A stretch of DNA of 64,000 bases from Streptomyces sp. DH-12 (GTDB lineage: Bacteria > Actinomycetota > Actinomycetes > Streptomycetales > Streptomycetaceae), in assembly GCF_002899455.1 (NCBI RefSeq), contig NZ_PPFB01000001.1, positions 2,046,001 through 2,110,000 of the forward strand, written 5' to 3'. The stretch's first letter is position 1, and every line of letters starts with the position of its first letter. Made by a program: the position numbers and the translations under genes. Of this stretch, positions 33,944 to 43,322 are shown piece by piece. The notes beneath the pieces were generated by a model, which did no database searches, was not told the DNA's origin, and saw nothing but the letters and a program-made list of their open reading frames with translations.

Positions 33944-36163
33944 TTACCGCGAGCACGGTGGCGGCGCGTCCGCGGTGACGACCAGCGCGGCCTGGTCGTC
34001 GTCGACCGTGCGACCGTCCATGAAGGCGCGGATGTCCTCCGTCAGGGTCCGCACGACGTCCGTCGCGGTGGGGCGGAGCGGGGCGGAGGCCAGGGCGTCG
34101 GCCAGTCGCGCGTCCCCGTACTGCTCCGCGCCCGCGGCCCGGCACTCGGTGATGCCGTCGGTGTACAGCACCAGGCTCTCCGCGGGGCGCAGCGTGAAAC
34201 GGACGGCGTCGAGCAGGGGCGGGATGCCGATGCCGAGCAGGCCGCCGGAGGCCTCGACCGGGGTGACCGCGTGGCCGGCGTCCAGCAGGAGGGGCGGTGT
34301 GTGGCCCGCCCTGACGAGTTCGACGGCGAGTCCGTCGCCGACCGGCGTCAGGTGGCCGTAGACCAGCGTGACGAAGCCGTTGTTCTGCTCGGGGTTGCGG
34401 TCGTTCAGGGCTCGGTCGACGGCCTTGACGACGCTGACCGGGTCGTCGAGCAGCGGGGCGACGGCGCGAGCGGTGTGCCGGACCAGGGCCGTCGTGGTGG
34501 CGGCCCTGGCACCGCGCCCGCAGACGTCCCCGAGGACGAAGGACCAGCTTCCGTCCCCGCGGGAGAAGACGTCGTAGAAGTCGCCCCCGATGTCGAGCCC
34601 CTGGCCGGCCGGGTGGTAGAAGGCGGCGAGCTGCGCGCCGGGGACGTCGGGCAGGTCCGGCAGCAGCAGGCCGGTCTGGAGGTCACGGGCGAGGGCGGCG
34701 CGCTGCGCGTACTGGCGTGCGTTGCGCGCGGCCGAAGCGGCGCGGCGGGCCACTTCCTCCGCCAGAGCGATCCGGTGGCCGTCGAGGGACGCTTCGTCCG
34801 TCGCGTACAGGCTCAGCGCGCCGAAAGGACGCCCCCGGTCCAGCAGAGGCACGCAGAGGTATCCGGTGACGCCCAGCTCCTGCCAGAGTCCGGGACCGGT
34901 CGGGGTGCGGCGGGCCACTTCGGTGACGCCGGAGGCCAGGACCCGCGCGAGGGCGTCGTCCCCGGTGTCCGGGACGGGGCGGTGCGAGGCGAGCAGCTCA
35001 CGAGCGCGCTCGCTCGTGGCGGCGGCCGCCACCCGCTGGACGCGTCCCGCCTCCACGACGTCCACCGCGGCGAGCGGGGCCAGCACCGGGACGGCCAGGT
35101 CGGCCAGCCGTCGCAGTGTCTCCCCCTCGTCCAGCGGGCCGGCCAGCGCGGTGCTGACGGCCAGCAGGTAGGAGAGGTCGTCGCGGGCCGCCTTCTCCCG
35201 GGCGTCGGCCGCCCGCCGGGCCTGTTCGGCGTGATGCCGCTCGACGGCGAGGGCGGCGGTGTCGACGAAGAGGCGGGCCAGCGCGAGGTGGATGTCCTGG
35301 GGGGCGCACGGTGTGCGGTGGTACATCGCGAACGTGCCCAGCACCCGCCCGTCACGGCCGAGGATCGGCGTGGACCAGCACGCGGCGAGTCCGGCCCGGC
35401 CGGCCAGGTCACGGAAGTCCTCCCACAGGGGGTCGCGGGCGATGTCGGTGACGATCACCTTCTGCCGCCGGTGGGCGGCCGTGCCGCACGAGCCGACTCC
35501 CTCGCCGATGGCGATGCCGTCGATGGCCCGGTTGTAGAAGCCGGGCAGGCTGGGTGCGGCACCGTGGTGCAGGCGGCGGCCGTCCTCGTCCGCCAGCAGG
35601 ACCGAGACGATGACGCCGGGGGAGAGTTCCTCGATCGCCCGGCACATCCCCTCCAGCACCTCGGGCAGGGGCGCCTGACGGGCGATCTGTTCCAGGAGCG
35701 CGCGCTGCTCGGCGGCCAGCCGCCGGGCGTGTTTGACCTGGGTGGTCTCCACTCCGATCATGCGTACGCCGATGACGTTGCCGCCGGCGTCGCGGCGGGC
35801 CTCGTAGGTGAAGTCGAAGAACGCCTCACGGGCCTGGCTGCCGACGCCGATGACGACACGGGTGTCGCGGCCGATGTGCCGCTCCCCCGACCGGTAGACC
35901 TGGTCGAGCAGCCCGAGGAAGCCCTGGGCCTTCAACTCGGGCATCAGATCGCCCAGGGGCACACCGGTGCGTTCCCGCCGCCCGCCCCCGATCGCGGTGA
36001 AGAACGCGGGGTTCGCGGCCTCCAGCACATGGGCGGGACCCGCCATGGAGGCGAACAGCGCGGCCGACGTCCCGAACAGCAGCGACAGGTCCTCGTCCAC
36101 GTCCCGTTCCGCCGGTGACGGGCGCGCCCCCTCCTCGGACCGCGGTTCCCGTTCAGCTCTCAT
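33944..36163 (-). CDS. PAS-GAF-GAF-PP2C (SpoIIE-type) serine phosphatase
   Basis: This 739-residue soluble regulator has a PAS domain (about 20-150, L-E-A-A-N-P-A-F-F), a GAF domain (about 165-320, V-G-S-C-G-T-A-A-H), a second GAF (about 350-490) and a C-terminal PP2C/SpoIIE phosphatase (about 510-735). The metal-binding aspartates appear at G-G-D-F-Y-D (Asp528) and G-D-V-C-G-R-G. A second acidic motif, L-Y-T-D-G-I-T-E, lies near 660. Such enzymes dephosphorylate STAS anti-anti-sigma factors in partner switching. ATG 36163 follows GGAGGGG; the frame extends upstream without a better start. Two STAS genes and an RsbW-like domain lie just upstream, so they are candidate partners. Confidence 0.88.
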   Translation of the reverse strand: MRAEREPRSEEGARPSPAERDVDEDLSLLFGTSAALFASMAGPAHVLEAANPAFFTAIGGGRRERTGVPLGDLMPELKAQGFLGLLDQVYRSGERHIGRDTRVVIGVGSQAREAFFDFTYEARRDAGGNVIGVRMIGVETTQVKHARRLAAEQRALLEQIARQAPLPEVLEGMCRAIEELSPGVIVSVLLADEDGRRLHHGAAPSLPGFYNRAIDGIAIGEGVGSCGTAAHRRQKVIVTDIARDPLWEDFRDLAGRAGLAACWSTPILGRDGRVLGTFAMYHRTPCAPQDIHLALARLFVDTAALAVERHHAEQARRAADAREKAARDDLSYLLAVSTALAGPLDEGETLRRLADLAVPVLAPLAAVDVVEAGRVQRVAAAATSERARELLASHRPVPDTGDDALARVLASGVTEVARRTPTGPGLWQELGVTGYLCVPLLDRGRPFGALSLYATDEASLDGHRIALAEEVARRAASAARNARQYAQRAALARDLQTGLLLPDLPDVPGAQLAAFYHPAGQGLDIGGDFYDVFSRGDGSWSFVLGDVCGRGARAATTTALVRHTARAVAPLLDDPVSVVKAVDRALNDRNPEQNNGFVTLVYGHLTPVGDGLAVELVRAGHTPPLLLDAGHAVTPVEASGGLLGIGIPPLLDAVRFTLRPAESLVLYTDGITECRAAGAEQYGDARLADALASAPLRPTATDVVRTLTEDIRAFMDGRTVDDDQAALVVTADAPPPCSR

Positions 36164-36432
36164 CTCGTCCCCTCCACCGGCGCGTGCACCGGACCGGCAC
36201 TCGTTCCCCCCGGCTCCGGCCCATGCCTTCGGCGGGAGCGTGCGACGTGACGTCCCGGCCGCGCGGGACATCACCGCGTCCGACGGGGTGGGGCGCGACC
36301 GGCCGGCGAGGCGCGACCGTCCCGCGGCCGGGCCGTCCGGAGCGTCCGGGGCGACGGGTCGCCTCACGGCTCATCGCCTCGCCCCGCCGGCGGACCGCCC
36401 TTCTCGGCACCGCGGCGGAGCGGCCACGGGCG

Positions 36433-36819
36433 TCACCCGGACGCGCCGGCGCCGTCGGCGGCGCCGTCCGGGGCGACGGCGGCCAGCGCGTCGGCGACCG
36501 TGTCGTGGAGGGGGAGCAACTCGGAGATGCCGGTCATGTTCACCATGCGCACGAGACGGTCGGGCACGCGCGCGATGCGGAGCGAACCGCCTGCCTTCTG
36601 GGCGGCGTGCATCAGGACGATGAGGGTGCTGAGGCCGGTGGAGTCGACGAAGTCCACCTGGGCCATGTCCAGGACGAGGTGCGGAGCGCCTTGGCTCACG
36701 GCGGTCAGCGCCTGCGCCCGCAGCACGGGCGCGGTGTGCAGGTCGACATCTCCGGTGACCACGACGACGGCTGTGCGCTTCCCGGTGTATCGGACGGTCG
36801 TGTCGAGGGTGTCACTCAC
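36433..36819 (-). CDS. STAS domain anti-sigma factor antagonist
   Basis: This 128-residue STAS protein has the phosphorylation-site strand D-F-V-D-S-T-G-L-S-T-L near residue 58, whose serine is the usual target of an RsbW-like kinase. I prefer GTG 36819: AGGAG lies ten bases before it, while the upstream GTG at 36831 overlaps that same site. The C-terminal 15 residues are an Ala/Gly/Asp tail. It probably works with the neighbouring phosphatases, but the sigma factor they control is not in the window. Confidence 0.85.
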   Translation of the reverse strand: MSDTLDTTVRYTGKRTAVVVVTGDVDLHTAPVLRAQALTAVSQGAPHLVLDMAQVDFVDSTGLSTLIVLMHAAQKAGGSLRIARVPDRLVRMVNMTGISELLPLHDTVADALAAVAPDGAADGAGASG

Positions 36820-36955
36820 GTGAGACTTCACTCCTGGACGGACGGCTCTGGTACGGACGGTCTCTGTGCGGCGCGGCGCGTACGGCGGCGGGTGTCACCG
36901 CCGCACGGGCGTGCGGAGAGGAGGGGCATGGTGCGGTTTCCCCGTGCGGGCCGGG

Positions 36956-37267
36956 TCAATCCCGCGGTCCGTTCCGGGCGCCGGGGCCGTGAACGGTGGC
37001 CAGTTCGGCGAGACCCGAGACGGTGACGACGGGTTCGAGCAGCGGGGGAACGATCAGTTCCAGCCTCTCGGCGTGGGCGAACAGCACGCTCAGCCCTGCG
37101 CTGTCGAGGTATTCCACCTCCGTCAGGTCCACGACGAGGGGGCCCGGGTCACCGTCCAGGGCTTCGGCCAGATGACCGACGTTGCTCATGTCGATCTCGC
37201 CGCTGACGACGAGCCGGACGGTGCCGTCGGGGCTCCGTCCGGGTATGAGCGTGAGCGGGGTTGTCAT
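36956..37267 (-). CDS. STAS domain protein, second copy
   Basis: This 103-residue STAS protein has E-Y-L-D-S-A-G-L-S-V-L near residue 56, carrying the expected phosphorylatable serine. ATG 37267 overlaps the stop of the giant hybrid kinase gene by one base (TGATG), so the two are translationally coupled and likely act together. Its core differs from the first STAS protein, which suggests a separate switch rather than a recent duplicate. It may be the substrate of the RsbW-like domain of the upstream gene. Confidence 0.85.
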   Translation of the reverse strand: MTTPLTLIPGRSPDGTVRLVVSGEIDMSNVGHLAEALDGDPGPLVVDLTEVEYLDSAGLSVLFAHAERLELIVPPLLEPVVTVSGLAELATVHGPGARNGPRD

Positions 37268-40200
37268 CAGGCGATCCTCATCTGCATGTCGACGGTGGTG
37301 CCGGACGGGCCGGGGGAGACGGTGACCTGCTGCATCAGGGCGTGCATCAGGGAGATGCCCCGGCCCCGGTGAGCGTTGATTTCGGGCCGTGGAACCTTCC
37401 ACCGGCCGCTGTCGGCGACCGTCACGCGCAGGGTGTCCACCAGCGCCACGGCGCGCAGCCGCACGTCCTCCCCGGGAGCGTTGCGGTGGCCGTGCTCGAT
37501 CGCGTTCGCGCAGGCCTCACCGGCGGCGACGAGAACGTTCTGCACGGTGTTCGGCGGCAGGTCGCACTGGGCGAGCCAGCTCCGCAACGCCTTGCGGACG
37601 GGGGCGAGCTGGGCGGACTCGGCCGGGAAGGTGATCTCCAGCGGCGCCGGATGGCGGTACAGCAGCAGCGCCACGTCGTCGTCGTACCCGCCTGTCGGCG
37701 CGAGCCTCGACATCACGGCGCTGGCGAGGTCCTCGACCGGCATGTCGCGGCCCTCCTGCACGGCGTCGCCCGCCTGCTCGATCCCCGTGCTGAGCGGACG
37801 CCGCCGGCGTTCGACGAGGCCGTCGGTGTACAGCAGCAGCGTGGCCCGGGCGGGAAGGGAGCACGCGGCCTCCGGGCGCGGCCGGCCCGGCCGTACGGCC
37901 AGGGGCAGCGCACGCCCCTCCTCCAGCAGCCGGGTGGTGCCGTCGGGGTGCACGAGGATGCCCGGCGGATGCCCGGCGCTGGAGTAGGTGAGCTCTCCGG
38001 TGGCGGGATCGAGCACACCGCAGAACACGGTCGTGCACTGCGCACCGGTCACGCCGGCCGCGAACTGGTCGAGCGCCGTGAGCGTCCGGGCGGGGCTGGG
38101 GTCCTGGAGCAGCAGGGCGCGGCAGGCGCTGCGCAGCTGCCCCATGACGCTGGCCGCCTCCAGGCCACGTCCGACGCAGTCACCCACGACGATGCCGATG
38201 CGCCCGTCCGGCAGGGCGACGGTGTCGTACCAGTCGCCGCCCACCTCCAGCGGGCGTGTGGCGGGTTCGTACCGCACGGCGAAACCGTCGGGAAGCCGTG
38301 CGGGGCCGAGGATGGCGCGCTGGAGCGCGATCGCGGCCTCCCGCTGCTGGTCGATCTGATGCGCCCGCACCAGACCCTGCGCGAGATGCCCGGCCAGCAG
38401 CGACAGCAGCAGCTGGTCCTCGGAGGTGAACGGCCGGTGTCCCCCCAGATCGACCCACAGGGCCAGCGGACCTCGCGGGTGTTCCAGCAGGACACTCGCG
38501 CCGTTGTCCTCCGGCACCACGGTGAGCGGGGACCGGCGGCGCAGCGCCGCGAGCAGTTCCCGGCGCTCGGCCGGCAGGTCCTCCCACCGCAGATCCGCGT
38601 CGGCGGTCGTGAGCTCCGGCGTGTCGTCGTCGCCGAAGACGGCGGCCACCACGTCGCGTGCGTGCCACAGCGACCGCAGCTCGTCCAGGGCCCCGGACAG
38701 CGCCTCGGGCAGACTGGTGGCGCGTGACAGCGAGGTGCTCAGCGCCGCGAGCGCCGTCTCGCGCTGGATGGCGTAGTGCTCGGCGGTGACGTCGCGGAAG
38801 GTGCCGACCGTGACCCGGCGGCCCGTGTCCGGGTCCTCGGCCTTGTTGTAGGTCACGGTTATCCACAGGCGGCGGCCGTCCCGGCGGGTGACCGGGACGG
38901 TGTACGAGCCCTGCGGGGTCTCCAGCAGGCCGGCGAAGGCGAGGCCGACCTGCTCGTGCGCGCCCGGATCGGTGTCCGCGTCCGGCCACCACGGATGGAT
39001 CGGGGCGTACGGCAGGCCCTCGGGCCCGTAGCCGAGGATGTCGGTGAAAGCCGCGTTGATCTCCACGACGGCCCCGGACTCGTCGCAGACGAAGAACGCC
39101 TCCTGGAGCGAGTCGATGAGCGCCGTCCGCCAGCGCAGGTGGTGGCCGCGCAGCCGGGCCAGTTCGACGTTCGCGCGGACCCGGGCCAGCAGCTCGGCCG
39201 CGGCGAAGGGCTTCACCAGGTAGTCGTCGGCGCCGGCCTGCAGTCCCTCGATCGACGCCTCCTGCCCGGCCCTGGCCGACAGCAGCAGGACGGGCACCGA
39301 GGCCGTACGGGTGTCGCCACGCAGTCGCGCCACCAGCTCCAGTCCGTCCAGCCGGGGCATCATCACGTCGCTGACGACGAGATCGGGAATGCGCCGGCGG
39401 GCGGCGTCGAGCGCCGCGACGCCGTCGGCGACCGCGGTGACCTCGTACCCCGCGGCAGCCAGGATGCGGGTGAGGTACTCGCGCATGTCGGCGTTGTCGT
39501 CGGCCACCAGTACCCGTGCGCTGCGCGCGGGACCGGCGTCCGACCCGAGCGGGACGGCTCCCGCCGCTTCCGGGCCGTCGTCGGGCGACGCGCCCGACGC
39601 GCTCACCGGGAGCCAGCGGTGGGCCTCGTGGACGTAGGGGTCGGCGGCGGCCGGGGCCGTGGCGCCGGCCGGCTCCGCCACCGTGGAGCCCTCGGGCAGG
39701 TGCGCGGCGCCGAACGGCATCCGGATGGTGAAGGTGGTGCCCTTCCCCTCGGTGCTCTCGGCGTCGATCGTGCCGCCGTGCAGACCGACGAGTTCCCGCA
39801 CCAGGGCCAGCCCGATGCCGCTCCCCTCGTTCGACCGGGAGCGGGCGTTCTCGATGCGGTGGAAGCGCTCGAACAGCCGGGGCATCTCCGCCTCCGGCAC
39901 GCCGGTCCCGGTGTCGGCCACGGTGACCACGGCATGGGAGCCGGAGCGGCGCACGGCCACGCGGACCGTTCCCTCGAAGGTGAACTTCAACGCGTTGCTC
40001 AGCAGGTTGAGGACCACCTTCTCCCACAGGGTGCGGTCCACGTACACCGGTTCGTCCAGGGGGGAGCAGTCCACGTCGAAGGTGAGCCCGGCTCTCTCCA
40101 TGGCCGAGCGGAAGACGCTGGCCAGTTCCGCCGTCACCGTGGCCAGATCGACCGGCTCGTAGCGGGCCTGCATCCGGCCGGCCTCGATGCGGGAGAAGTC

Positions 40201-41436
40201 CAGCAGCGTGTTGACCAGTTTGCCGAGCCGCAGCCCGTTGCGGTGGATGACGTCGAGTTCCGCCCGTATCTCCTCCCCCGCGTCGGTGAGCCGGGTGCGC
40301 AGTTCCTCGACCGGTCCCATGATCAGGGTCAGCGGGGTGCGGAGCTCGTGGCTGATGTTCGAGAAGAAGGTGGTCTTGGCCCGGTCCAGCTCCGCCAGTT
40401 CCTCCGCGCGCCGCTGCTGCGCCTCGTAGCTGCGGGCGCTGCCGATGCCGGAGGCGATGTGCCCGGCCGCCAGCTCGATGAAGCCCCGGTAGTGGTCGTC
40501 CAGGTCGCGGTAGCGGTTCAGGGCGGCCACGAAGAAGCCGTACGGCGCGCTGCCCTGCTGCAGCAAGGGCACCACGAGCGCCTCCTCGGGCGGCTCCGGC
40601 CAGCCGCCGCCGGGCAGTCCGTCGAACGGTGCGCCGGTCAGCGGGACCAGGCGCGTCTCGCCCTCGGCCAGCGCCGCCGCCGGCCACACGCCCTCGGAGC
40701 CGGCCACGGGAAGGCGTCGCGGTGCGGCGGGCAGCCCGGGGGTGACGCCGGTCGCACCCGCCAGCCTGGCGTCGTCGCCGTCGAACAGGTAGGTCAGGGT
40801 GAAGGGCAGGTCCTTGGGGTTGCGGGACAGCTGCCGGTCGGCGAAGGCCAGCACCTCCTGCTCGGTGCGGATCACGCTGGGGTCCGAGCCCAGGTCCCGC
40901 AGGGTGGCCATGCGCCGCTCGCCGATCACCCGCTCGGTGTCCTCGCTGACCACGCACAGCATGCCGACGACGTCACCGGCGTCGTCCCGCAGCGGGCTGT
41001 AGGAGAACGTGTGGTACGTCTCCTCGGTGTAGCCGGAGCGTTCCAGGAACAGGAGCAGTCCCTCGTCCCACGTGGCCTGCCCGGTGCCGAGCACGGCCTC
41101 GATGCGCGGGCCGATGTCCCCCCAGATCTCCGCCCACACCTCGTTCGCGGGCCGGCCCAGCGCCCACGGGTACTTACGGCCGAGCGTGTCCCGCCGGTAG
41201 GCCGCGTTGCAGAAGAACGTCAGCTCCTCGCCCCACGCCATCCACATCGGGAACCGGGAGGAGAGCAGGATGCTGACGGCCGTCTGCAGGCTCTGCGGCC
41301 ACTCCTGCGGCGGGCCGAGCGGCGTGGCCGCCCAGTCCACCCCGGCGAGGTCCCGGCCCACCTCCGGGTCGGCGGTGAACACCTGTTCCCCGACCCCCGC
41401 TTGTGGCCTGCTCACCGACCGGCCTGAACGCTCCAC
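37267..41436 (-). CDS. Hybrid histidine kinase-receiver-PP2C phosphatase-anti-sigma ATPase fusion
   Basis: This 1389-residue soluble protein combines both halves of two signalling systems. In order it has a PAS-like sensor (about 30-170), a GAF domain (about 180-345), a HisKA domain with His363 (S-H-E-L-R-T-P-L), a HATPase domain (about 465-585, D-T-G-T-G-V, G-S-G-I-G-L-A), and a receiver with Asp690 and Lys742. A PAS domain (about 790-900), a GAF (about 920-1035), a SpoIIE/PP2C phosphatase (G-G-D-W-Y-D, Asp1068) and an RsbW-like ATPase with Asn1311 (A-N-A-I-E-H-G-H) follow. GTG 41436 follows AGGAGGGG. It can phosphorylate and dephosphorylate in principle; the coupled STAS gene is the likely client. 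The domain calls are secure, the circuit is inferred. Confidence 0.88.
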   Translation of the reverse strand: MERSGRSVSRPQAGVGEQVFTADPEVGRDLAGVDWAATPLGPPQEWPQSLQTAVSILLSSRFPMWMAWGEELTFFCNAAYRRDTLGRKYPWALGRPANEVWAEIWGDIGPRIEAVLGTGQATWDEGLLLFLERSGYTEETYHTFSYSPLRDDAGDVVGMLCVVSEDTERVIGERRMATLRDLGSDPSVIRTEQEVLAFADRQLSRNPKDLPFTLTYLFDGDDARLAGATGVTPGLPAAPRRLPVAGSEGVWPAAALAEGETRLVPLTGAPFDGLPGGGWPEPPEEALVVPLLQQGSAPYGFFVAALNRYRDLDDHYRGFIELAAGHIASGIGSARSYEAQQRRAEELAELDRAKTTFFSNISHELRTPLTLIMGPVEELRTRLTDAGEEIRAELDVIHRNGLRLGKLVNTLLDFSRIEAGRMQARYEPVDLATVTAELASVFRSAMERAGLTFDVDCSPLDEPVYVDRTLWEKVVLNLLSNALKFTFEGTVRVAVRRSGSHAVVTVADTGTGVPEAEMPRLFERFHRIENARSRSNEGSGIGLALVRELVGLHGGTIDAESTEGKGTTFTIRMPFGAAHLPEGSTVAEPAGATAPAAADPYVHEAHRWLPVSASGASPDDGPEAAGAVPLGSDAGPARSARVLVADDNADMREYLTRILAAAGYEVTAVADGVAALDAARRRIPDLVVSDVMMPRLDGLELVARLRGDTRTASVPVLLLSARAGQEASIEGLQAGADDYLVKPFAAAELLARVRANVELARLRGHHLRWRTALIDSLQEAFFVCDESGAVVEINAAFTDILGYGPEGLPYAPIHPWWPDADTDPGAHEQVGLAFAGLLETPQGSYTVPVTRRDGRRLWITVTYNKAEDPDTGRRVTVGTFRDVTAEHYAIQRETALAALSTSLSRATSLPEALSGALDELRSLWHARDVVAAVFGDDDTPELTTADADLRWEDLPAERRELLAALRRRSPLTVVPEDNGASVLLEHPRGPLALWVDLGGHRPFTSEDQLLLSLLAGHLAQGLVRAHQIDQQREAAIALQRAILGPARLPDGFAVRYEPATRPLEVGGDWYDTVALPDGRIGIVVGDCVGRGLEAASVMGQLRSACRALLLQDPSPARTLTALDQFAAGVTGAQCTTVFCGVLDPATGELTYSSAGHPPGILVHPDGTTRLLEEGRALPLAVRPGRPRPEAACSLPARATLLLYTDGLVERRRRPLSTGIEQAGDAVQEGRDMPVEDLASAVMSRLAPTGGYDDDVALLLYRHPAPLEITFPAESAQLAPVRKALRSWLAQCDLPPNTVQNVLVAAGEACANAIEHGHRNAPGEDVRLRAVALVDTLRVTVADSGRWKVPRPEINAHRGRGISLMHALMQQVTVSPGPSGTTVDMQMRIA

Positions 41437-42377
41437 GCGACACCCTTCCCCTCCTGCCGACCCCTACGCCTTGGTTCACCCGTCACCCTTCGCAGGGATA
41501 CGCACACCCGCGGGCCACCGGTCGCGGGTCTCAGAATAATGCGCCCTGCACCTGTGCCGGAGCACCCCACCCGCACACCAGCACGCCTGACGGCCCGGCA
41601 CCCGTCCACGGCAGGCCGCGCGAGCCCCGGCAGACCGTCGCGCCGACGGCACCCGCGCCCTTGGACCACGGCAGGGATGCCTCCGCCGAGGCGCGGAGGG
41701 CGACAGGCGGCGCACGCCGAGCCCCCGGAAGCGCTGGTGCGCGCGCACGCCGACGGCCGACGACGGCCTCTTCCCCGGCGTCGCCCTGCGGGTGGCGGTC
41801 ACGTCGGCCCGCCGAGGGCAGGTCGAGGAAGGGCTGATCCGGAGCCGGTCGCTGCCCGTGAGGGCGGCACGTCGTCAGACGTCAGGGCCGCTCTCGCCCG
41901 TACGCCGCCGGGCGAGCGGCAGGACCCCCGGCCGCCAGGGCGATCCCGAGGGCGCCCGTCACCGGGAACGGCGTCACCCCCATGGCGACCGCCTCGTCAC
42001 TGCACCCCGCGATCTGGGCCGGCGTCGCGGTCGTTCTCGTCGGAGCCGTCTGTGCGCCCGGCATCCCGCAGCCCTCGCGGCAGGAGCCGGAGCCGCCTCG
42101 GGCCGACGGCTCGCCGGCTGCGGAGGCGGGCCCCCGTCCGACCGCGGACACGGCCTCGGCGGTCATGCCCGAGGCCGCCCACCGCCGGTGACGGAAGCGG
42201 GCGGGCGAGAGGTACGGCGGTGCACCGGCACCGGTCCGGTGACCGGCCGTACTCCGTGTCCGGGAGGGTGACGGCGGAAGGGCCCCGCGAGCGGTGTGCT
42301 CGCGGGGCCCTTCGTCGCGCCTGCCCGGTGAAAGGTGAGAAGACGATCACGAGCAGGACGACGGGGCGGCTACGGCG
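41437..42377. other. Gene-poor intergenic region
   Basis: These 941 bases separate the hybrid kinase start from the sodF end. The open frames on both strands are Arg/Pro-rich shadows without ribosome sites. A 69-residue frame at 41982-42191 has one hydrophobic helix near its N-terminus but no ribosome site, and I leave it unproven. The only clear element is the terminator at 42277-42313. Confidence 0.6.
42277..42313. terminator. Strong hairpin terminator of sodF
   Basis: A perfect 16-bp stem (GAAGGGCCCCGCGAGC and its complement) with loop GGTGT lies 64 bases beyond the sodF stop. CTTCC follows on the minus strand. It is the natural end of the sodF transcript. Confidence 0.82.
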
Positions 42378-43025
42378 TCACGGCTCGAGCAGCGGGCCGC
42401 CGCCGCGCTCCTCGGCGGCGGCGTAGCGCCTGGCCACGTCCTGCCAGTTGACGACCTGCCACATGGCCTCGATGAAGTCCACCTTCTGGTTCTTGTACTG
42501 GAGGTAGAAGGCGTGCTCCCAGGCGTCGAAGACCAGGATCGGGGTGGAGCCCTGGCCGACGTTGCCCTGGTGGTCGTAGACCTGCTCCACGATCAGCCGC
42601 CCGCTGAGCGGCTCGTACGCGAGCACGCCCCAGCCCGAGCCCTGCGTGGTGGCGGCGGCCTTGGACAGCTGGGCCTTGAAGCCGGCGAAGGAGCCGAAGG
42701 ACTCCTTGATCGCCTCGGCCAGGTCCCCCACGCCGTCCTGGGCGAGCGGCTCGCCGCCGCCCTCCTTCGGTCCGGTCATGTTCTGCCAGTAGATCGAGTG
42801 CAGGATGTGGCCCGAGAGGTGGAAGGCCAGGTTCTTCTCCAGGCCGTTGACCGAACCCCACGACTCCTTGTCGCGCGCCTCGGCCAGCTGCTCCACGGCG
42901 TCGTTCGCGCCCTTCACATAGGCCGCGTGGTGCTTGTCGTGGTGCAGCTCGATGATCTCCGGGCTGATCACCGGAGCCAGCGCCGCGTAGCCGTACGGAA
43001 GCTCCGGGAGCGTGTAAAGCGCCAT
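42378..43025 (-). CDS. sodF: Superoxide dismutase, Fe/Mn family
   Basis: This 215-residue cytoplasmic enzyme converts superoxide to hydrogen peroxide and oxygen. The metal ligands are His28 (L-H-H-D-K-H-H), His near 78 (H-L-S-G-H-I-L-H), and the C-terminal D-A-W-E-H-A-F pair near 163-167. The motifs fit the Fe-type enzyme of Streptomyces, so I use sodF, but iron versus manganese is not provable from this alone. ATG 43025 follows GGAGGA; an upstream TTG at 43031 has poorer spacing. A Nur-like box lies just upstream, implying nickel-dependent repression. Confidence 0.92.
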   Translation of the reverse strand: MALYTLPELPYGYAALAPVISPEIIELHHDKHHAAYVKGANDAVEQLAEARDKESWGSVNGLEKNLAFHLSGHILHSIYWQNMTGPKEGGGEPLAQDGVGDLAEAIKESFGSFAGFKAQLSKAAATTQGSGWGVLAYEPLSGRLIVEQVYDHQGNVGQGSTPILVFDAWEHAFYLQYKNQKVDFIEAMWQVVNWQDVARRYAAAEERGGGPLLEP

Positions 43026-43046
43026 GTCCAACGTCCTCCGACGTTA

Positions 43047-43063
43047 TTGCGAGTCATGTGCAA
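43047..43063. promoter_or_regulatory. Nur-like nickel regulator box upstream of sodF
   Basis: TTGCGA-GTCAT-GTGCAA matches the spacing of the reported Nur box (tTGCaa-N5-ttGCAA), with both outer TTGC and GCAA half-sites exact. It lies 22-38 bases before the sodF ATG. In Streptomyces Nur with nickel represses sodF, which fits. Confidence 0.6.
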
Positions 43064-43322
43064 CTGCACGCTAGCAGCAAGAGCCTTGTTGCACACTCTT
43101 CGCAGCAACCGGGTCCGCGGGAAGGAGGGTCATGGGCTTTCCGGCCTCCTCGTGGCGGGCCGGGGCCCGGAGGGCGGAGCGTGCGAGGACGCCGGTGGCG
43201 GTGATCAGCGGGAACGCGCCTGTGGGCGCTCGTCCTCCGCGGGGTCCGGCCCCGCGGCGGGACAGCGGTGTGCCCTCGCCGCCGCAGCATCGAGGCCGCT
43301 GTGACGAGGGCACATCGCGGAG

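Noticed and set aside
41982..42191. Possible 69-residue single-helix membrane protein
   Set aside because: One hydrophobic segment is present, but there is no ribosome site and no recognisable relative, so I do not annotate it.
41539..42426. Long plus-strand frame between hybrid kinase and sodF
   Set aside because: Arg/Pro-rich composition, no start signal, and it runs across the sodF terminator and into sodF on the other strand.
43089..43108. Second TTGC/GCAA pair upstream of sodF
   Set aside because: The spacing is 12 instead of 9 bases, so it does not fit a Nur box.
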